From Verrucomicrobiota bacterium (GTDB taxonomy: Bacteria > Verrucomicrobiota > Verrucomicrobiia > Chthoniobacterales > UBA10450), in assembly GCA_003218975.1 (NCBI GenBank), contig QHPD01000104.1:1-64000 (forward strand): a stretch of 64,000 nucleotides of DNA. Direction: 5' to 3'. The notes under the pieces were generated by a model that worked only from the letters and a program-made list of their open reading frames with translations, was not told the DNA's origin and did no database searches. Positions 53,142-63,041 of the stretch are shown here, piece by piece. Position numbers and translations under genes: made by a program. The number at the start of each line of letters is the position of its first letter. The first letter of the stretch is position 1.

Positions 53142-53242
53142 TGTCATTTCGACCGAAGTGGAGGAACCTCTTTTCGTCGTGTTTTCGCTTCCTCGATTGG
53201 CCTGCAACAATAAGAGATGTTTCGACTTGGCTCGACATGACA
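53142..53242. repeat. Imperfect inverted-repeat element (MITE/REP-like)
   Basis: The left end TGTCATTTCGACCGAAGTGG is mirrored by the right end TTCGACTTGGCTCGACATGA followed by CA; AGAGATGTTTCGAC faces GAGGAACCTCTT. The arms are about 30 nt, with perfect terminal TGTCAT/ATGACA. I know very similar inverted repeats as abundant intergenic elements in soil Acidobacteria, Verrucomicrobia and others. Its last ATG is the start codon of the next gene. Confidence 0.7.
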
Positions 53243-53656
53243 AATCAGCCAACACGCGATCGACCTTCCGGGTTTGGTAATCCCTGGCTGCAGCTGGTCT
53301 TGAGCGTGGCCTGCGTCTTCGTATCTGAGCTTCTTTTGAAACGCGGCGCCACAGATGTTGCCGAGCCCGACAGTGCGTTTTCCTGGACCGGGATTAACGG
53401 CCTGGTGTCGCCGCTGGTGTGGTGGGCCATTCTTCTCATCACTGCGAGCTTCATCAGCTGGCTTTACGTGCTTCGATATATTCCGATCACTCTCGCTTAT
53501 CCCCTGTCGAGGGTGGTTGACGTGCTGGTGCCGCTCGGTTGCTGGATTTTTCTGGGCGAATTTATCTCGACTTTGCGCTGGTGCGGGATTGCGCTCGTGG
53601 TGATCGGCCTGGCGCTCGTTGCCAAACCGGTCGCGCAAATTGGGAAACGCCTATGA
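53237..53656 (+). CDS. SMR/EamA-like small membrane transporter, first of a pair
   Basis: 139 residues starting MTNQPTRDRPSGFGNPWLQL. Four transmembrane helices are visible (LVLSVACVFVSELLLKRGAT, LVWWAILLITASFISWLYVL, LAYPLSRVVDVLVPLGCWIF, CGIALVVIGLALVAKP). The LLLKRGA and PITLAYPLSRVVDVLVPLG patterns are those of half-size DMT transporters such as ArnE/ArnF. The start ATG lies in the right arm of an inverted repeat, so a further upstream start may have been replaced. The stop overlaps the next gene's start by 4 bp (ATGA). Confidence 0.83.
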   Translation: MTNQPTRDRPSGFGNPWLQLVLSVACVFVSELLLKRGATDVAEPDSAFSWTGINGLVSPLVWWAILLITASFISWLYVLRYIPITLAYPLSRVVDVLVPLGCWIFLGEFISTLRWCGIALVVIGLALVAKPVAQIGKRL

Positions 53657-53997
53657 GTTTGCTCGCTTTTTCTTTGATCGTTATCTCGCTGCTGAGCTTT
53701 GTGGCGGCTCAGCTTGTCTTGAAACGAGCGATGGAATTGTCGGCAAAAAGCGGCTTGCGCCATCCGCGCTACATTTGGCTGGCTACTCTAGGTGTTGCGT
53801 TAATGACGATTTCGTTTTTCATCACACTCGGTTTGCTGCAACGATTTGATCTAAGTTATCTTTATCCGTTTCAAGGTTTGAGCGTGATTTTCATTACGCT
53901 CATGGCTGCGGTGATACTAAAGGAAAGGTTAAACCTGCGACTGACTATTGGCGCACTGCTCATCAGTGCCGGGATCGTGCTGGTTTCACTTAGCTAA
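53653..53997 (+). CDS. SMR/EamA-like small membrane transporter, second of a pair
   Basis: 114 residues, four helices: SLIVISLLSFVAAQLVLKRA, IWLATLGVALMTISFFITLG, LSYLYPFQGLSVIFITLMAA and IGALLISAGIVLVSLS. It is translationally coupled by the ATGA overlap to the first subunit, as in heterodimeric ArnE/ArnF lipid-carrier flippases or paired SMR exporters. The cargo is unknown. Its 3' end overlaps the convergent arginase-like gene by 12 bp. Confidence 0.83.
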   Translation: MSLLAFSLIVISLLSFVAAQLVLKRAMELSAKSGLRHPRYIWLATLGVALMTISFFITLGLLQRFDLSYLYPFQGLSVIFITLMAAVILKERLNLRLTIGALLISAGIVLVSLS

Positions 53998-54831
53998 GGC
54001 CGGCCAAAGTTGGGTGAGCGCGGCAAAATTGATCGCGCGAATCTCATCGAGAGCCGGAGTCTGAATTTTCGGATGATCGAATTCTGCTGCAAAGCGTTGT
54101 TTGCGACGCGCGTAATGTGGCGGCGAATACGCACCGCAAATGTCGCCACCGATGATCCGACAAGACTCCCGCAATTTTGCCAGTGCCCACTGAAGATCGA
54201 CAACCGTGAAGCGACCGCTCTCCCAATTCGTTACCGCCTCTTCCATGCGCAGACAATCGAGATCGATTGTGATGTAAACATTTTCCCTGGCCAGATCATT
54301 TACAAATTGCTTAAAGCGCTCGCGCCAATCGTCGCGAAGAATCGCGCCCGGCCGTTGCCGGTCTTTCTCCGGACGATCGTCTGCCCAGGGATGCACTTCG
54401 AGCCTGCCGGTGCGTTCGGCGCGCCGGTTCCCGAAAATTTGATGTGGCCACCAGCATTCAAAGTTACCGCAACCCCAAATGCTCACCCGGCGCACGTTCG
54501 GAATCTCCAACGCGCGATTCACCCACCCGCCGCAGGCCCACTTCGGCGGGCGCACATCCCAATCTGGATGATTATCGAACGAAACAAGGACGATTGCTCC
54601 GGGAATGCGGCGCACTCGAAGCGCGGTCAAATGATGAAAGTCGCCCGAGCCGTAAAGCAGAAAAGCCGCGGCGAGATGTATCTCATGTTCGCGATAAAAT
54701 GTTTCGATCAAGCGCGGCCGTGCTGAGAAGCGTAGCTGCGGCCCCCAACTGCGCGCATCGGCTACGGGTAGATCCAATGGCTCACCTTGCCAGGCGTCGT
54801 CGAGGTTCAGATGAAGTGCGCGCAATTCCAA
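53986..54831 (-). CDS. Arginase/agmatinase-fold protein
   Basis: 281 residues. Metal-site motifs of ureohydrolases are visible: GDFHHLTA (His), VLVSFDNHPDWDVR (Asp/His/Asp) and VYITIDLDCLRMEEAVTNWE (Asp-x-Asp). They match the DxHxD and SxDxDxxDP motifs, the second being divergent because the DP is replaced. Substrate arginine or agmatine is possible but not assured; many such homologues act on other guanidines or amides. It is convergent with the SMR pair. Confidence 0.8.
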   Translation of the reverse strand: MELRALHLNLDDAWQGEPLDLPVADARSWGPQLRFSARPRLIETFYREHEIHLAAAFLLYGSGDFHHLTALRVRRIPGAIVLVSFDNHPDWDVRPPKWACGGWVNRALEIPNVRRVSIWGCGNFECWWPHQIFGNRRAERTGRLEVHPWADDRPEKDRQRPGAILRDDWRERFKQFVNDLARENVYITIDLDCLRMEEAVTNWESGRFTVVDLQWALAKLRESCRIIGGDICGAYSPPHYARRKQRFAAEFDHPKIQTPALDEIRAINFAALTQLWPALAK

Positions 54832-54854
54832 AGGCAGTCACGAACCTAAAATAG

Positions 54855-55227
54855 ATGGCCCTTGAAACCAAGATTAACAAGTTACGGAAAGACACCGCCC
54901 GGCAAAGTCTTGTGGACGCCATGCGCTATGCATTTCGCATCTTCGCCCGTCAATCCTCGATCATCCTCGGTAGCGCGTGGGCCTTTGTCGGGGCTGTGGT
55001 GGTCGTTCTCGTCTGGGTACTTACCGGGCCGACATTTCATTTCTCAGACACCTGGCAGCTTGTCATCAACACAGCCACCACTGTCGTCACGCAACGAACT
55101 GGTTGATCTTGAAGATCTCTCCGATGACGAACTAAAGAAACTCGAAAAACAATTCCAGGACCTGCGCCAAAAGGCGGAACACCGCGTGAAGCATTCTCGC
55201 GACGTCGAGCCGGCTCAGTCGCGCTGA
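54855..55227 (+). pseudogene. Low-affinity iron permease-like gene with internal deletion
   Basis: It starts MALETKINKLRKDTARQSLV and continues through GSAWAFVGAVVVVLVWVLTG and FSDTWQLVINTATTVVT, which fits low-affinity iron permease (Fet4-like) proteins. Then it breaks: QRTG and stop at 55106. In another frame the expected C-terminus resumes (NELVDLEDLSDDELKKLEKQ, FQDLRQKAEHRV). About 30 residues, including the next membrane segment (FLMVFLIQNTQNR in relatives), are missing at about 55092. Dead or severely truncated. Confidence 0.7.
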
Positions 55228-55272
55228 GCCACACGCTTGGCATATGTTTGGTCGAATCGCCTGTTCGGCGCG

Positions 55273-57489
55273 TCAATCGGTGGTGCCGTCCACCGTGATT
55301 TTTTCCTCCGCAAACTGTCCGCGACCGACTGCGCGAACATTCCATTCGCCTGCCGCGAGCCTCCAGAAAAAGCGGCCATCGCGTTGTGGTAACAGTGGCA
55401 CGCTGTTCACAAACCACTTCACCTCTCCACCCAGCGCCGCTGTAAGTTCGATCATCTGCTGCGACGGTGGCAGAACAGGATCGATCTGGTAGCGCGCGTT
55501 GCGTGGCGGATTAGTGATGCGAAAGTCGGATCGAACGTGCGCGCCGATGGTGTTGTCGCGGCTCGCGCACCAACGGCTGTATGCATCCGGCAAAAGCAAT
55601 TTTCCGTCGCTCGCAAAGTAGTCTGCCGAATCCTCGCGCGGCTCCGTTCCGGCTAGAAATAGTTCGCTCAGTGTTGCCAAACTAAACCGGGAAGGAAGTA
55701 ACCCTGTCGTCTTGCAAATTTCGCGGCGCACCAGTCTTTCATTCTCCATCGGCGGATCGAGCGGGTGATCGCGCCGCAGTAGCTCTTGCATCACTGCCGC
55801 CCAAAGCGGCGTCGCCGCGCGCACGGCAAAGGTATCGCGCATGGGGTGTCCGTCGAAATTTCCTGCCCATACTGCGACCGTGTGCTCTTTGTCGAATCCA
55901 ACGGTCCACGCGTCGCGGAAGCCGCTGCTAGTTCCAGTCTTTGCGGCAATCCGTTGCTCAAAGGCCAGCAGCGAATGCGTTCCGAAGCTTTTTTGTCTCG
56001 CGTCGTTATCGCACAAAATATCGGTGACAATTGCCGTCGCCTCAGTCGAGGCGATGCGCGTGATCGGCTGATGCTCCGTCGTCAAAAATTTTGCACGCAT
56101 CGTAGTCCCGCCGCGAGCCAATCCAGCGTAGGCAGCGGCGAGATCAACAAGGCGCGTTTCGGCATTTCCCAGGACGAAGCCGGCGCCGTAATCGGCCAGA
56201 CCCTGTGGAAAATCGAAGCCCCATTTTTCCAGTTGATAAAATGCCGGGCGCGCACCGAGCTGGCTCAGCGTGAACACCGCTGGCACATTCAGCGAACAGC
56301 CAAGCGCTTCCCGCAAACGCACCGGCCCAAGATAGCGATGATTGTAATTTTGCGGGTCGTAATCGGCGTACTCATCGCGGATTGCGTCGGGAGTGTCCGG
56401 CAACAAACTCGCAGCGGTGAGCAACCGCCTATCAATCGCGTTGAGATAAACAAACGGTTTCAGTGTGGATCCACAGCTGCGCGGCTGGGTTGCGCCGTTT
56501 ATTTGCGAAACGGCGTAATTCTCCGAGCCAACCATGGCACGAATTGCGCCGGTGGCGTTTTCGACTACCACCACTGCAGCTTGCGTAATGTCATGCCGAT
56601 TTAACGCCGACAAATGCGAATGCGCCAAACGTTCGATCGTGGTCTGTAAATCCAGATCGAGCGTTGTCCTTACTGTGCCGCGCAATCCCGGGTTTCGCGC
56701 CACTACTGCATCAACAAAATGCGGGGCAAGACGCAGCGGATCGACGTGCACGATTTTCGGCGGCTGCGCGAGGAGCCGTTGTTGATCTTGTGTAACCACT
56801 CCCAGTTCAACGAGCCGCGCGAGCGACCGAATGTATTTGCGGGTTGCATGGTCGGGATGTCGCCACGGATTCAAACGCGTCGGTGCCTGCGGAAGACCAG
56901 CCAGGAAAATTGCTTCGCTCAAAGTGAGATCGCGCGCCGGTTTGTCAAAGTATGCGCGAGCAGCGGCTTCCGGTCCGATCCGGCGATTGCTATAGCTGGT
57001 GCGATTCAGATACTCGGCAAGAATGCGTTTCTTACTCCAGCGTCGCTCCAATTTCCCAGCGACGATTGACTCGTAGAGTTTCCTGCTCAAGCTGCGTCGA
57101 TCACGACCCGTTGCCAATTTCACGAGCTGCTGTGTGATGGTCGATGCGCCGGAAATGATATGGCGCGATCGCAAATTGCGCACGCACGCGGCAGCTGTCG
57201 CGCGCCAGTCAATGCCGCGATGTCCGTAAAACCGCCAGTCTTCCAGCGCGACGGTGACGCGCGGCAGCCACGGCCCCATTTGATCGAGCGGAACCGGAAA
57301 TTGCGTGCGCGCCTCCGGTGAAGCGAGCTCGGCAATTTCGCGACCGCGACAATCGAGCAACGTCAAAGTTCCAGCGGGCGGTTTTTTGAGTTCGTCAGGA
57401 ATCGGCAGCCACCAAATGATCGCAGTTGCTAGGACCATTCCCGTGCAAATTAGGAATGACAGACAGATCAATCGGCGGAGATGACGCAT
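55273..57489 (-). CDS. pbpC: Penicillin-binding protein 1C (bifunctional glycosyltransferase/transpeptidase-like)
   Basis: 738 residues with an N-terminal signal anchor (LICLSFLICTGMVLATAIIW). The glycosyltransferase domain has EDWRFYGHRGID, ASTITQQLVKLATGR and KRILAEYLNRTSYSNRRIG. The transpeptidase domain has SCGSTLKPFVYLNA (SxxK Ser) and AAKTGTSSGFRDAW (KTG). The C-terminal 90 residues match the BiPBP_C domain. It polymerises peptidoglycan in the periplasm. The start overlaps the 3' end of the alpha-2-macroglobulin gene by 22 bp, the yfhM-pbpC arrangement known from other Gram-negatives. Confidence 0.95.
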   Translation of the reverse strand: MRHLRRLICLSFLICTGMVLATAIIWWLPIPDELKKPPAGTLTLLDCRGREIAELASPEARTQFPVPLDQMGPWLPRVTVALEDWRFYGHRGIDWRATAAACVRNLRSRHIISGASTITQQLVKLATGRDRRSLSRKLYESIVAGKLERRWSKKRILAEYLNRTSYSNRRIGPEAAARAYFDKPARDLTLSEAIFLAGLPQAPTRLNPWRHPDHATRKYIRSLARLVELGVVTQDQQRLLAQPPKIVHVDPLRLAPHFVDAVVARNPGLRGTVRTTLDLDLQTTIERLAHSHLSALNRHDITQAAVVVVENATGAIRAMVGSENYAVSQINGATQPRSCGSTLKPFVYLNAIDRRLLTAASLLPDTPDAIRDEYADYDPQNYNHRYLGPVRLREALGCSLNVPAVFTLSQLGARPAFYQLEKWGFDFPQGLADYGAGFVLGNAETRLVDLAAAYAGLARGGTTMRAKFLTTEHQPITRIASTEATAIVTDILCDNDARQKSFGTHSLLAFEQRIAAKTGTSSGFRDAWTVGFDKEHTVAVWAGNFDGHPMRDTFAVRAATPLWAAVMQELLRRDHPLDPPMENERLVRREICKTTGLLPSRFSLATLSELFLAGTEPREDSADYFASDGKLLLPDAYSRWCASRDNTIGAHVRSDFRITNPPRNARYQIDPVLPPSQQMIELTAALGGEVKWFVNSVPLLPQRDGRFFWRLAAGEWNVRAVGRGQFAEEKITVDGTTD

Positions 57490-60400
57490 AGGCTTGAAGG
57501 CGAAAGGCCGGAGAAACGGCTGTCGTACATCGGCGCGACCTGCGTCGCTGGCCAGCGGAATGTTCCTGCCGCGGTGGCGCGCGCCAAAACGGAATAGGTG
57601 CCGGAGCCTGGATCGACGATGTCAAAATACAGGAGCGCCGAACGATCGCGCATCTCGGAGTACGAGAGGCCCAGCAAACGATCGTGCGGATCGGCAGGCG
57701 GAAGCTCGAAGAATTTTCCGACAAGCGCGAGATTTGGATTCACCACCTCCAGACCCGCTGGCAACGCATCCTCAAGCGCCACAAAATTTTGAAGCTTTCG
57801 CGTGTTCAGCCGATAGGCGACGAGCAATTGATCGCCCAGCTTTAAGGGCGCATCCGAAGTGCCAACGCGCTTTGGATCGGTCAGATTTTTCACGACTCGT
57901 TCGATGCGAAATCCGCGATCCACCCGATCCGTATCAACTTCGCTGGTCGAATACGCCGCCTGCATCAGAAACGTGAGGGCGCTCTGATTGAGTCCTTTGA
58001 TCACAAGATCACTGTCCATTTTACGGCCGAGCCACGCAGCCGAGCGGCCATTTTTTGACATCACGCCCGGCGGCTGCGTCACCTGTAACGGCGCCGCCGT
58101 TTCCGTCCCGAGCATTGATTTGAACGCGAGCAGCAGCCACAGATTTTCCTGCGTCGAAAGCGATCCTGCCGATTCCATCAGCTTCGACATGCGGGCGCGC
58201 GCCTGCTGTTTCTTTTGCTTGGTCCACGTGGGCGGCGAGACGACATCGAACGCAAAGGCGCGCATCGCCTCGGCGCGCGTCATGGATGTGAACGTTGCCG
58301 GATTAAACGCGCGCTCCTTGACTGGCGTATCGATTTCACGCAGCAGTTGCTGCCGCTCGCGCGCCATGATGTTTTGCCGACGCAGCGCGATCGCCAGCAA
58401 CGCGCGCTCTTCGTCGCTCCCCTCGTTCCGATGCAGATACAATTCCTGCGATTCGTTGCGGAAATCGTCGTCGCCTCCCGATTGCGTGAGCACGAAAAGG
58501 GCAAAGTATTTTTCAAATCGCGATGCCGGGAGCTGGCCTTTCAGGATTTTGTTTACCGCGCCGGCGAGTTTCTCCTGCAATTCCGGAGGCGCCTCAAAAC
58601 CGGCATTGATCGATTCGTTCACCGACCATAACGCCTGGCAAGTGACAAAACCGTTCCCTGTGCCACCTCCGGGCCAGTAGGGAAGCATCCCGTCGCTCAG
58701 CAGTGAATCGGCGTACTGTTTCATCCCGCGCTCGAGCGTGGCGCGATATTCGGCGTCGCGTTCCTGAAGATCGGGCAAATAGGCCAGCAGATTTGCCAGC
58801 AAACTGTAGCCTAAAAGCTTCGTTGAGATTTGTTCGAAACAACCGTGCGGATACTCGAGAATCACGGGCAGACCCGAGATTTCCGGCAGCCATGGTGAAG
58901 TTGAAATCGTGGTGCTGAAATGGCCACGACCGTGCTTCCAATCATCAGGCATCACGCGGTGCGCATCGAATCTCGACTGGTCGGGACGAAACGAGCCGGC
59001 CACGCTTTCTTTGCGCACAACCGTCGGCGCTTGGACCGGAAGCGTGATCTCCACCGCATCCGACATTTTGTCATTGGAGTTCGAGACCGCTTGGAAGCGG
59101 ATTTTCGCCGGCACAAGATCGGCGTCGGTAACTTTCGCCTTGAACCGGAATACCGTTGCAGCATCGCGCCGCGAGGGCTGGGTTGCCGCCTCCACGCTGA
59201 GTAATTTCAAGTTTGCGTCGGTGACGCAGCGCGCCGTGATCCCATCGCTTTCCGCAAAGTTTTGCCGAACCACAGCGCGCAATTCGACTTCATCGCCATC
59301 GCGCAAAAAACGCGGCAACGCCGGATCAATCAGCAGCGGCTTGGATATTTTCACCGTCTGCGCCGCATCCGCTCCGAATTGATTCGCCTTCGTCTGGCCG
59401 ACGGCCACGATGCGATACGTGGTCAGATTATCCGGAGCGATGAATTCAAAAGCGACCTTGCCGTTAGCGTCAGTTTTCAAACTGCCTTGCCAATACGCCA
59501 GTGTGCGAAACTCTTTGCGGACATTTTTGATGTTCGAGATCGCTTCCTCGCCGCCGTCGCCGATCGTGAATCCTTTTTGCGTCAAACTGAGCTTGGCAAG
59601 ACTATCGATGTAACCGTGGAGCGCCTCGTAAGTGCGCACGGAAAAAGGATTTCTCGGATAAAATTTCTCGCCGATCGCCGGTAACTTCCAGTCGCCCAAT
59701 GTAAGCACGGCGTCATCAACCGCGAACACCAGAAGATCGGCATCGGGAACTGGTTTCTTTTCGGAAGTCACGCCTATTTCGCCGCGCACCAAGTCGCCGG
59801 GTTTCGCTGTTGCGCTCGCGACACGCGGCTCGATTTTTAGTTGCCGGTCCGGCCGGCTCACTGCGATATCGGTGTAAGCGAAACGTTCCCGGGGAAGTTC
59901 ATTGTTGCCGCCGGGTTTGACGAGATAAATCGAGACTGTCGCATTCGGCGCATATTCCTTTTTGATGGGCAACTCGATCCTGCCGGCGTTGCCTTTTACT
60001 GGAACAAGCAAGGTATCGAGCACGTCCTCCGTCTCCACCGAGACCCAAGCGACGCCGCCAAACGGCGCTTGGATCGTCAACGCAGCTTTATCGCCCGGTA
60101 GAAATGGCTCTGCGCGATGTTCGATCTTAAATGTAGTCTCATTTACCACCGGCAATTCGGCCGGCTTTTCACCCGTGACGGTCGTTTCATCGCTGACGAG
60201 CAGCGTTTTAATTTTCGGCGCGCTGACTGCAACAACATACCGGCCTGTTTCGCTCGTCGGGAAAATCAGTTCAGCAGGCGTTTTCGATTCCTGTGACGCC
60301 ACCTTCGCAAACTGATCGGTGTTGCGATAGCGATAAACAAAAGGTGCGATCTGCTCCTTGACTGTCTTTGTCGTGACATGAAAAAGGTCGGCCCGAACAG

Positions 60401-63041
60401 GAACGCCATTCAGTTTTTGATCCTGCGGGTCCAGCGCGTCGACCTCAACTTTGATACCAGGAGGCTCGATCACCTGCTCTTCGCATCGAACGCCGAGACG
60501 GGTTTCTGCCGGGAAAAGCGTCGCCATTTCGCCGCCCGTCAGCGTTTGGCCGTCGATCGAAGTTACGTCCGCGCGCCACACGACATGCACGCGTCCGACC
60601 GCAGGATTGTCTTTGAACGGCGATTCGCACGCGAGGGTCGCGAATCCGTGCGCATCAAGTTGGGCATCGCCTTCGATTGTTTTTATCTCTTCAGTATCGG
60701 CATCAAGTCGCGGGCCAACTTCGGCGTAAGCGTTGAAACGTTTTCGATAAGAGCCCTCGTCCTCGGCGCCATACTCAGCGGATGCTGTCCAGGTCGCTTT
60801 CCAGTGCACGCGCGCCCCCGCGTTCGGCGCGCCATGAAAATAGACCGAGGAAACCCGAGCGTGTGCGGTCGTCCCAACCTCAGGCGTAGTCGCTTCCACG
60901 ATTACCGAGAACAGCGGAACGCGATACTCCTGAACGTTAATCGTGGCGACGCCTTCGTAATCACGGCCCGCGAGGCGACAACGAATTTCGTAAATCCCAA
61001 GTTTAACCTTTTCCGGCACGTTCCATTCCCCTTCCCATCCTCCGTAAGGTGAAAGGTTGGCGTTACCTTCACCGACGACGCGGCTGCCATCGGCTTCTGT
61101 GATATCCCAGTGAACTTCGCCAGCGGCCGGAATCGTGAGCACCCCGTCATTAACGTCGCGCACCAGGGCCTTCATCTTCACTGTCTGACCAGGTCGATAG
61201 AGATTGCGATCCGTAATAATTTCCGCATGCGGCCTTCGTGCCCGAGGACTGTAATCACTCCCGGAGAGATACGATGTAGTTTCGGCAAATTGCAATGCGG
61301 GCCCGGTCGCGGTGTCCGCGATAAACAGATGTGTGTTCCGAGCTTTGGGATTCTGAATTTTCGGGAACACCGAATCCTTCGCGAACTGCGCGATGCCGTT
61401 CTTATCAGTGATGGCGCGGGCGACTTCGATGTTCTCCTCAGTTACCGCCCGTACCGGTACGCCCTCTACGGCACTTGCGTCGGACATTTTCGCCAGACGC
61501 AGAAGGACGATTGTGGGGGTTCGTTTTTGCGTCAGCAGATAATCGTTGACGCAAATGATCGATCGGTTTCCAACGACCCGCGCGTCAGGTAAGGTCGCGC
61601 TCGCTTCAAAAAGATACGCGCCTGCGAATCCTTCATTTGCCGGTGGAGTGCAGCGAACCTCGCGCCGCGTTTCGATATCGCCGCTCGTCGCGTCAAATGT
61701 GCCGCTGCTCGTCACCGGCAGTTGAAAAGCGTCAACGAGCAATTCGGTTTGAAACTGCTTCGAGAACCCTGTGCGCGGGTCGATTACGGCCTTGCCTGTT
61801 ACAGGATCGGTGGCGTCCTTCTCAACTTCTCTGACTCGTGCCGTGACTGCCGATAATTTCTCTGCTGGGATGCGCGCCAGTTTCCATGTCACCTGTCGGG
61901 TGTTGATCTGGAAAAATGCAAAGCGCAAATCCTGGCGGGCACGCGCAAACACCTGCGAGGACGGAAAGACCAGGCAGGATTCCTTCGGGCGAAAGGTTGC
62001 GCCCCAGCGTGACTCAGCAGCGAGTCCGTAACCGCGATCCCCTTTTAGTTCCGGCGAAATCGTGACCCTATAGCGCTGTTTGAGATCGAAACTGCCCGTG
62101 ATTTCAATCTGGTCGCTGCTCGCGAGGAGTTTGATTTTGTCCACCGCAGGCTCGACACGGATGCGTTGCGGCGTCACTTCCACTGGATCGATGTAGTCGT
62201 TGAACTTGATCCGAATTGCTGGCTCCTCGAGCGCATGATTGAACGTGCCGACCCATTCCACCTTGAGCGATTCGGTTTTTCCCAGTGGGATTACTTGCAA
62301 ATAAGGAAGCGGGCGGCGGCTTTTCGCATCGAGCAAGCCATTCACGATGAGGTCAAACGTGCGTCCGAGGGGAAGTGGCTGTCGCGGCCCGACCCTGAAT
62401 CCTGTCGCTTCCGGCGGGCCCGCACTTTTCTCCTCGATCGTTTGGATTACCTCGACGGGAAAACGCTCGTGCGAATCGCGGTCTTGAAAATAAATGTGCT
62501 CAGCCGCCTCGGTGAGGCTAACTGCATAAGTGGAATCGAGATAGATTTGCGGGCGCGCAGACAGTTGCTCGCGTTCACCGAAATCACTGGTAATCGCAAA
62601 CTTTGGCGTCGTAAATTCGGCGCTCCAATCTTTCACAACGAACGGTTTCCCGTTCGCGTCTTTCAGACCGGGAGCCAGCTTCAAACGATGACGCGCGCCA
62701 GCGATGACGCCGCTGACGGTGAACACGCCTTCCGTCTGGCTTTTCCAAAGGAACGTGCCGTCGAGTTTCGGTTCGCTAACAAACGGAGGAGGCTGATTAC
62801 CGACATCGATAAGATCGGGAGCCACTATCGTCACGGGAAACGTGATCGTGATCTCATCGCCCTCGGCAATTTTTCCTCCGGACGGTTCGATCACGATTCC
62901 GCCGGCATCAGGTTTTGCATTCGAAGATTCCTCTTCCTGATCTTCATCGCCGTCGGATCGCGCCAAGCTGGCGGCAGGCGGACCGAATGCGAGATCGCAG
63001 GCTGCAACAAGCAAGATCGCTGTGAAAAATGTGCGGTTCAT
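57468..63041 (-). CDS. Bacterial alpha-2-macroglobulin with thioester motif
   Basis: 1857 residues with a signal peptide (TFFTAILLVAACDLAFG, then PPAAS). Many MG domains, including DRNLYRPGQTVKMKALVRDV (MG2-type) and SARPQIYLDS, are followed by the TED domain. There YPHGCFEQISTKLLGYSL carries the Cys-x-Glu-Gln thioester (near residue 1399). These proteins trap proteases in the periplasm by covalent capture and are linked with PBP1C repair synthesis. Translational coupling is visible at both ends: 4-bp overlap with the upstream TPR gene and 22-bp overlap with pbpC. Confidence 0.95.
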   Translation of the reverse strand: MNRTFFTAILLVAACDLAFGPPAASLARSDGDEDQEEESSNAKPDAGGIVIEPSGGKIAEGDEITITFPVTIVAPDLIDVGNQPPPFVSEPKLDGTFLWKSQTEGVFTVSGVIAGARHRLKLAPGLKDANGKPFVVKDWSAEFTTPKFAITSDFGEREQLSARPQIYLDSTYAVSLTEAAEHIYFQDRDSHERFPVEVIQTIEEKSAGPPEATGFRVGPRQPLPLGRTFDLIVNGLLDAKSRRPLPYLQVIPLGKTESLKVEWVGTFNHALEEPAIRIKFNDYIDPVEVTPQRIRVEPAVDKIKLLASSDQIEITGSFDLKQRYRVTISPELKGDRGYGLAAESRWGATFRPKESCLVFPSSQVFARARQDLRFAFFQINTRQVTWKLARIPAEKLSAVTARVREVEKDATDPVTGKAVIDPRTGFSKQFQTELLVDAFQLPVTSSGTFDATSGDIETRREVRCTPPANEGFAGAYLFEASATLPDARVVGNRSIICVNDYLLTQKRTPTIVLLRLAKMSDASAVEGVPVRAVTEENIEVARAITDKNGIAQFAKDSVFPKIQNPKARNTHLFIADTATGPALQFAETTSYLSGSDYSPRARRPHAEIITDRNLYRPGQTVKMKALVRDVNDGVLTIPAAGEVHWDITEADGSRVVGEGNANLSPYGGWEGEWNVPEKVKLGIYEIRCRLAGRDYEGVATINVQEYRVPLFSVIVEATTPEVGTTAHARVSSVYFHGAPNAGARVHWKATWTASAEYGAEDEGSYRKRFNAYAEVGPRLDADTEEIKTIEGDAQLDAHGFATLACESPFKDNPAVGRVHVVWRADVTSIDGQTLTGGEMATLFPAETRLGVRCEEQVIEPPGIKVEVDALDPQDQKLNGVPVRADLFHVTTKTVKEQIAPFVYRYRNTDQFAKVASQESKTPAELIFPTSETGRYVVAVSAPKIKTLLVSDETTVTGEKPAELPVVNETTFKIEHRAEPFLPGDKAALTIQAPFGGVAWVSVETEDVLDTLLVPVKGNAGRIELPIKKEYAPNATVSIYLVKPGGNNELPRERFAYTDIAVSRPDRQLKIEPRVASATAKPGDLVRGEIGVTSEKKPVPDADLLVFAVDDAVLTLGDWKLPAIGEKFYPRNPFSVRTYEALHGYIDSLAKLSLTQKGFTIGDGGEEAISNIKNVRKEFRTLAYWQGSLKTDANGKVAFEFIAPDNLTTYRIVAVGQTKANQFGADAAQTVKISKPLLIDPALPRFLRDGDEVELRAVVRQNFAESDGITARCVTDANLKLLSVEAATQPSRRDAATVFRFKAKVTDADLVPAKIRFQAVSNSNDKMSDAVEITLPVQAPTVVRKESVAGSFRPDQSRFDAHRVMPDDWKHGRGHFSTTISTSPWLPEISGLPVILEYPHGCFEQISTKLLGYSLLANLLAYLPDLQERDAEYRATLERGMKQYADSLLSDGMLPYWPGGGTGNGFVTCQALWSVNESINAGFEAPPELQEKLAGAVNKILKGQLPASRFEKYFALFVLTQSGGDDDFRNESQELYLHRNEGSDEERALLAIALRRQNIMARERQQLLREIDTPVKERAFNPATFTSMTRAEAMRAFAFDVVSPPTWTKQKKQQARARMSKLMESAGSLSTQENLWLLLAFKSMLGTETAAPLQVTQPPGVMSKNGRSAAWLGRKMDSDLVIKGLNQSALTFLMQAAYSTSEVDTDRVDRGFRIERVVKNLTDPKRVGTSDAPLKLGDQLLVAYRLNTRKLQNFVALEDALPAGLEVVNPNLALVGKFFELPPADPHDRLLGLSYSEMRDRSALLYFDIVDPGSGTYSVLARATAAGTFRWPATQVAPMYDSRFSGLSPSSLCVISAD

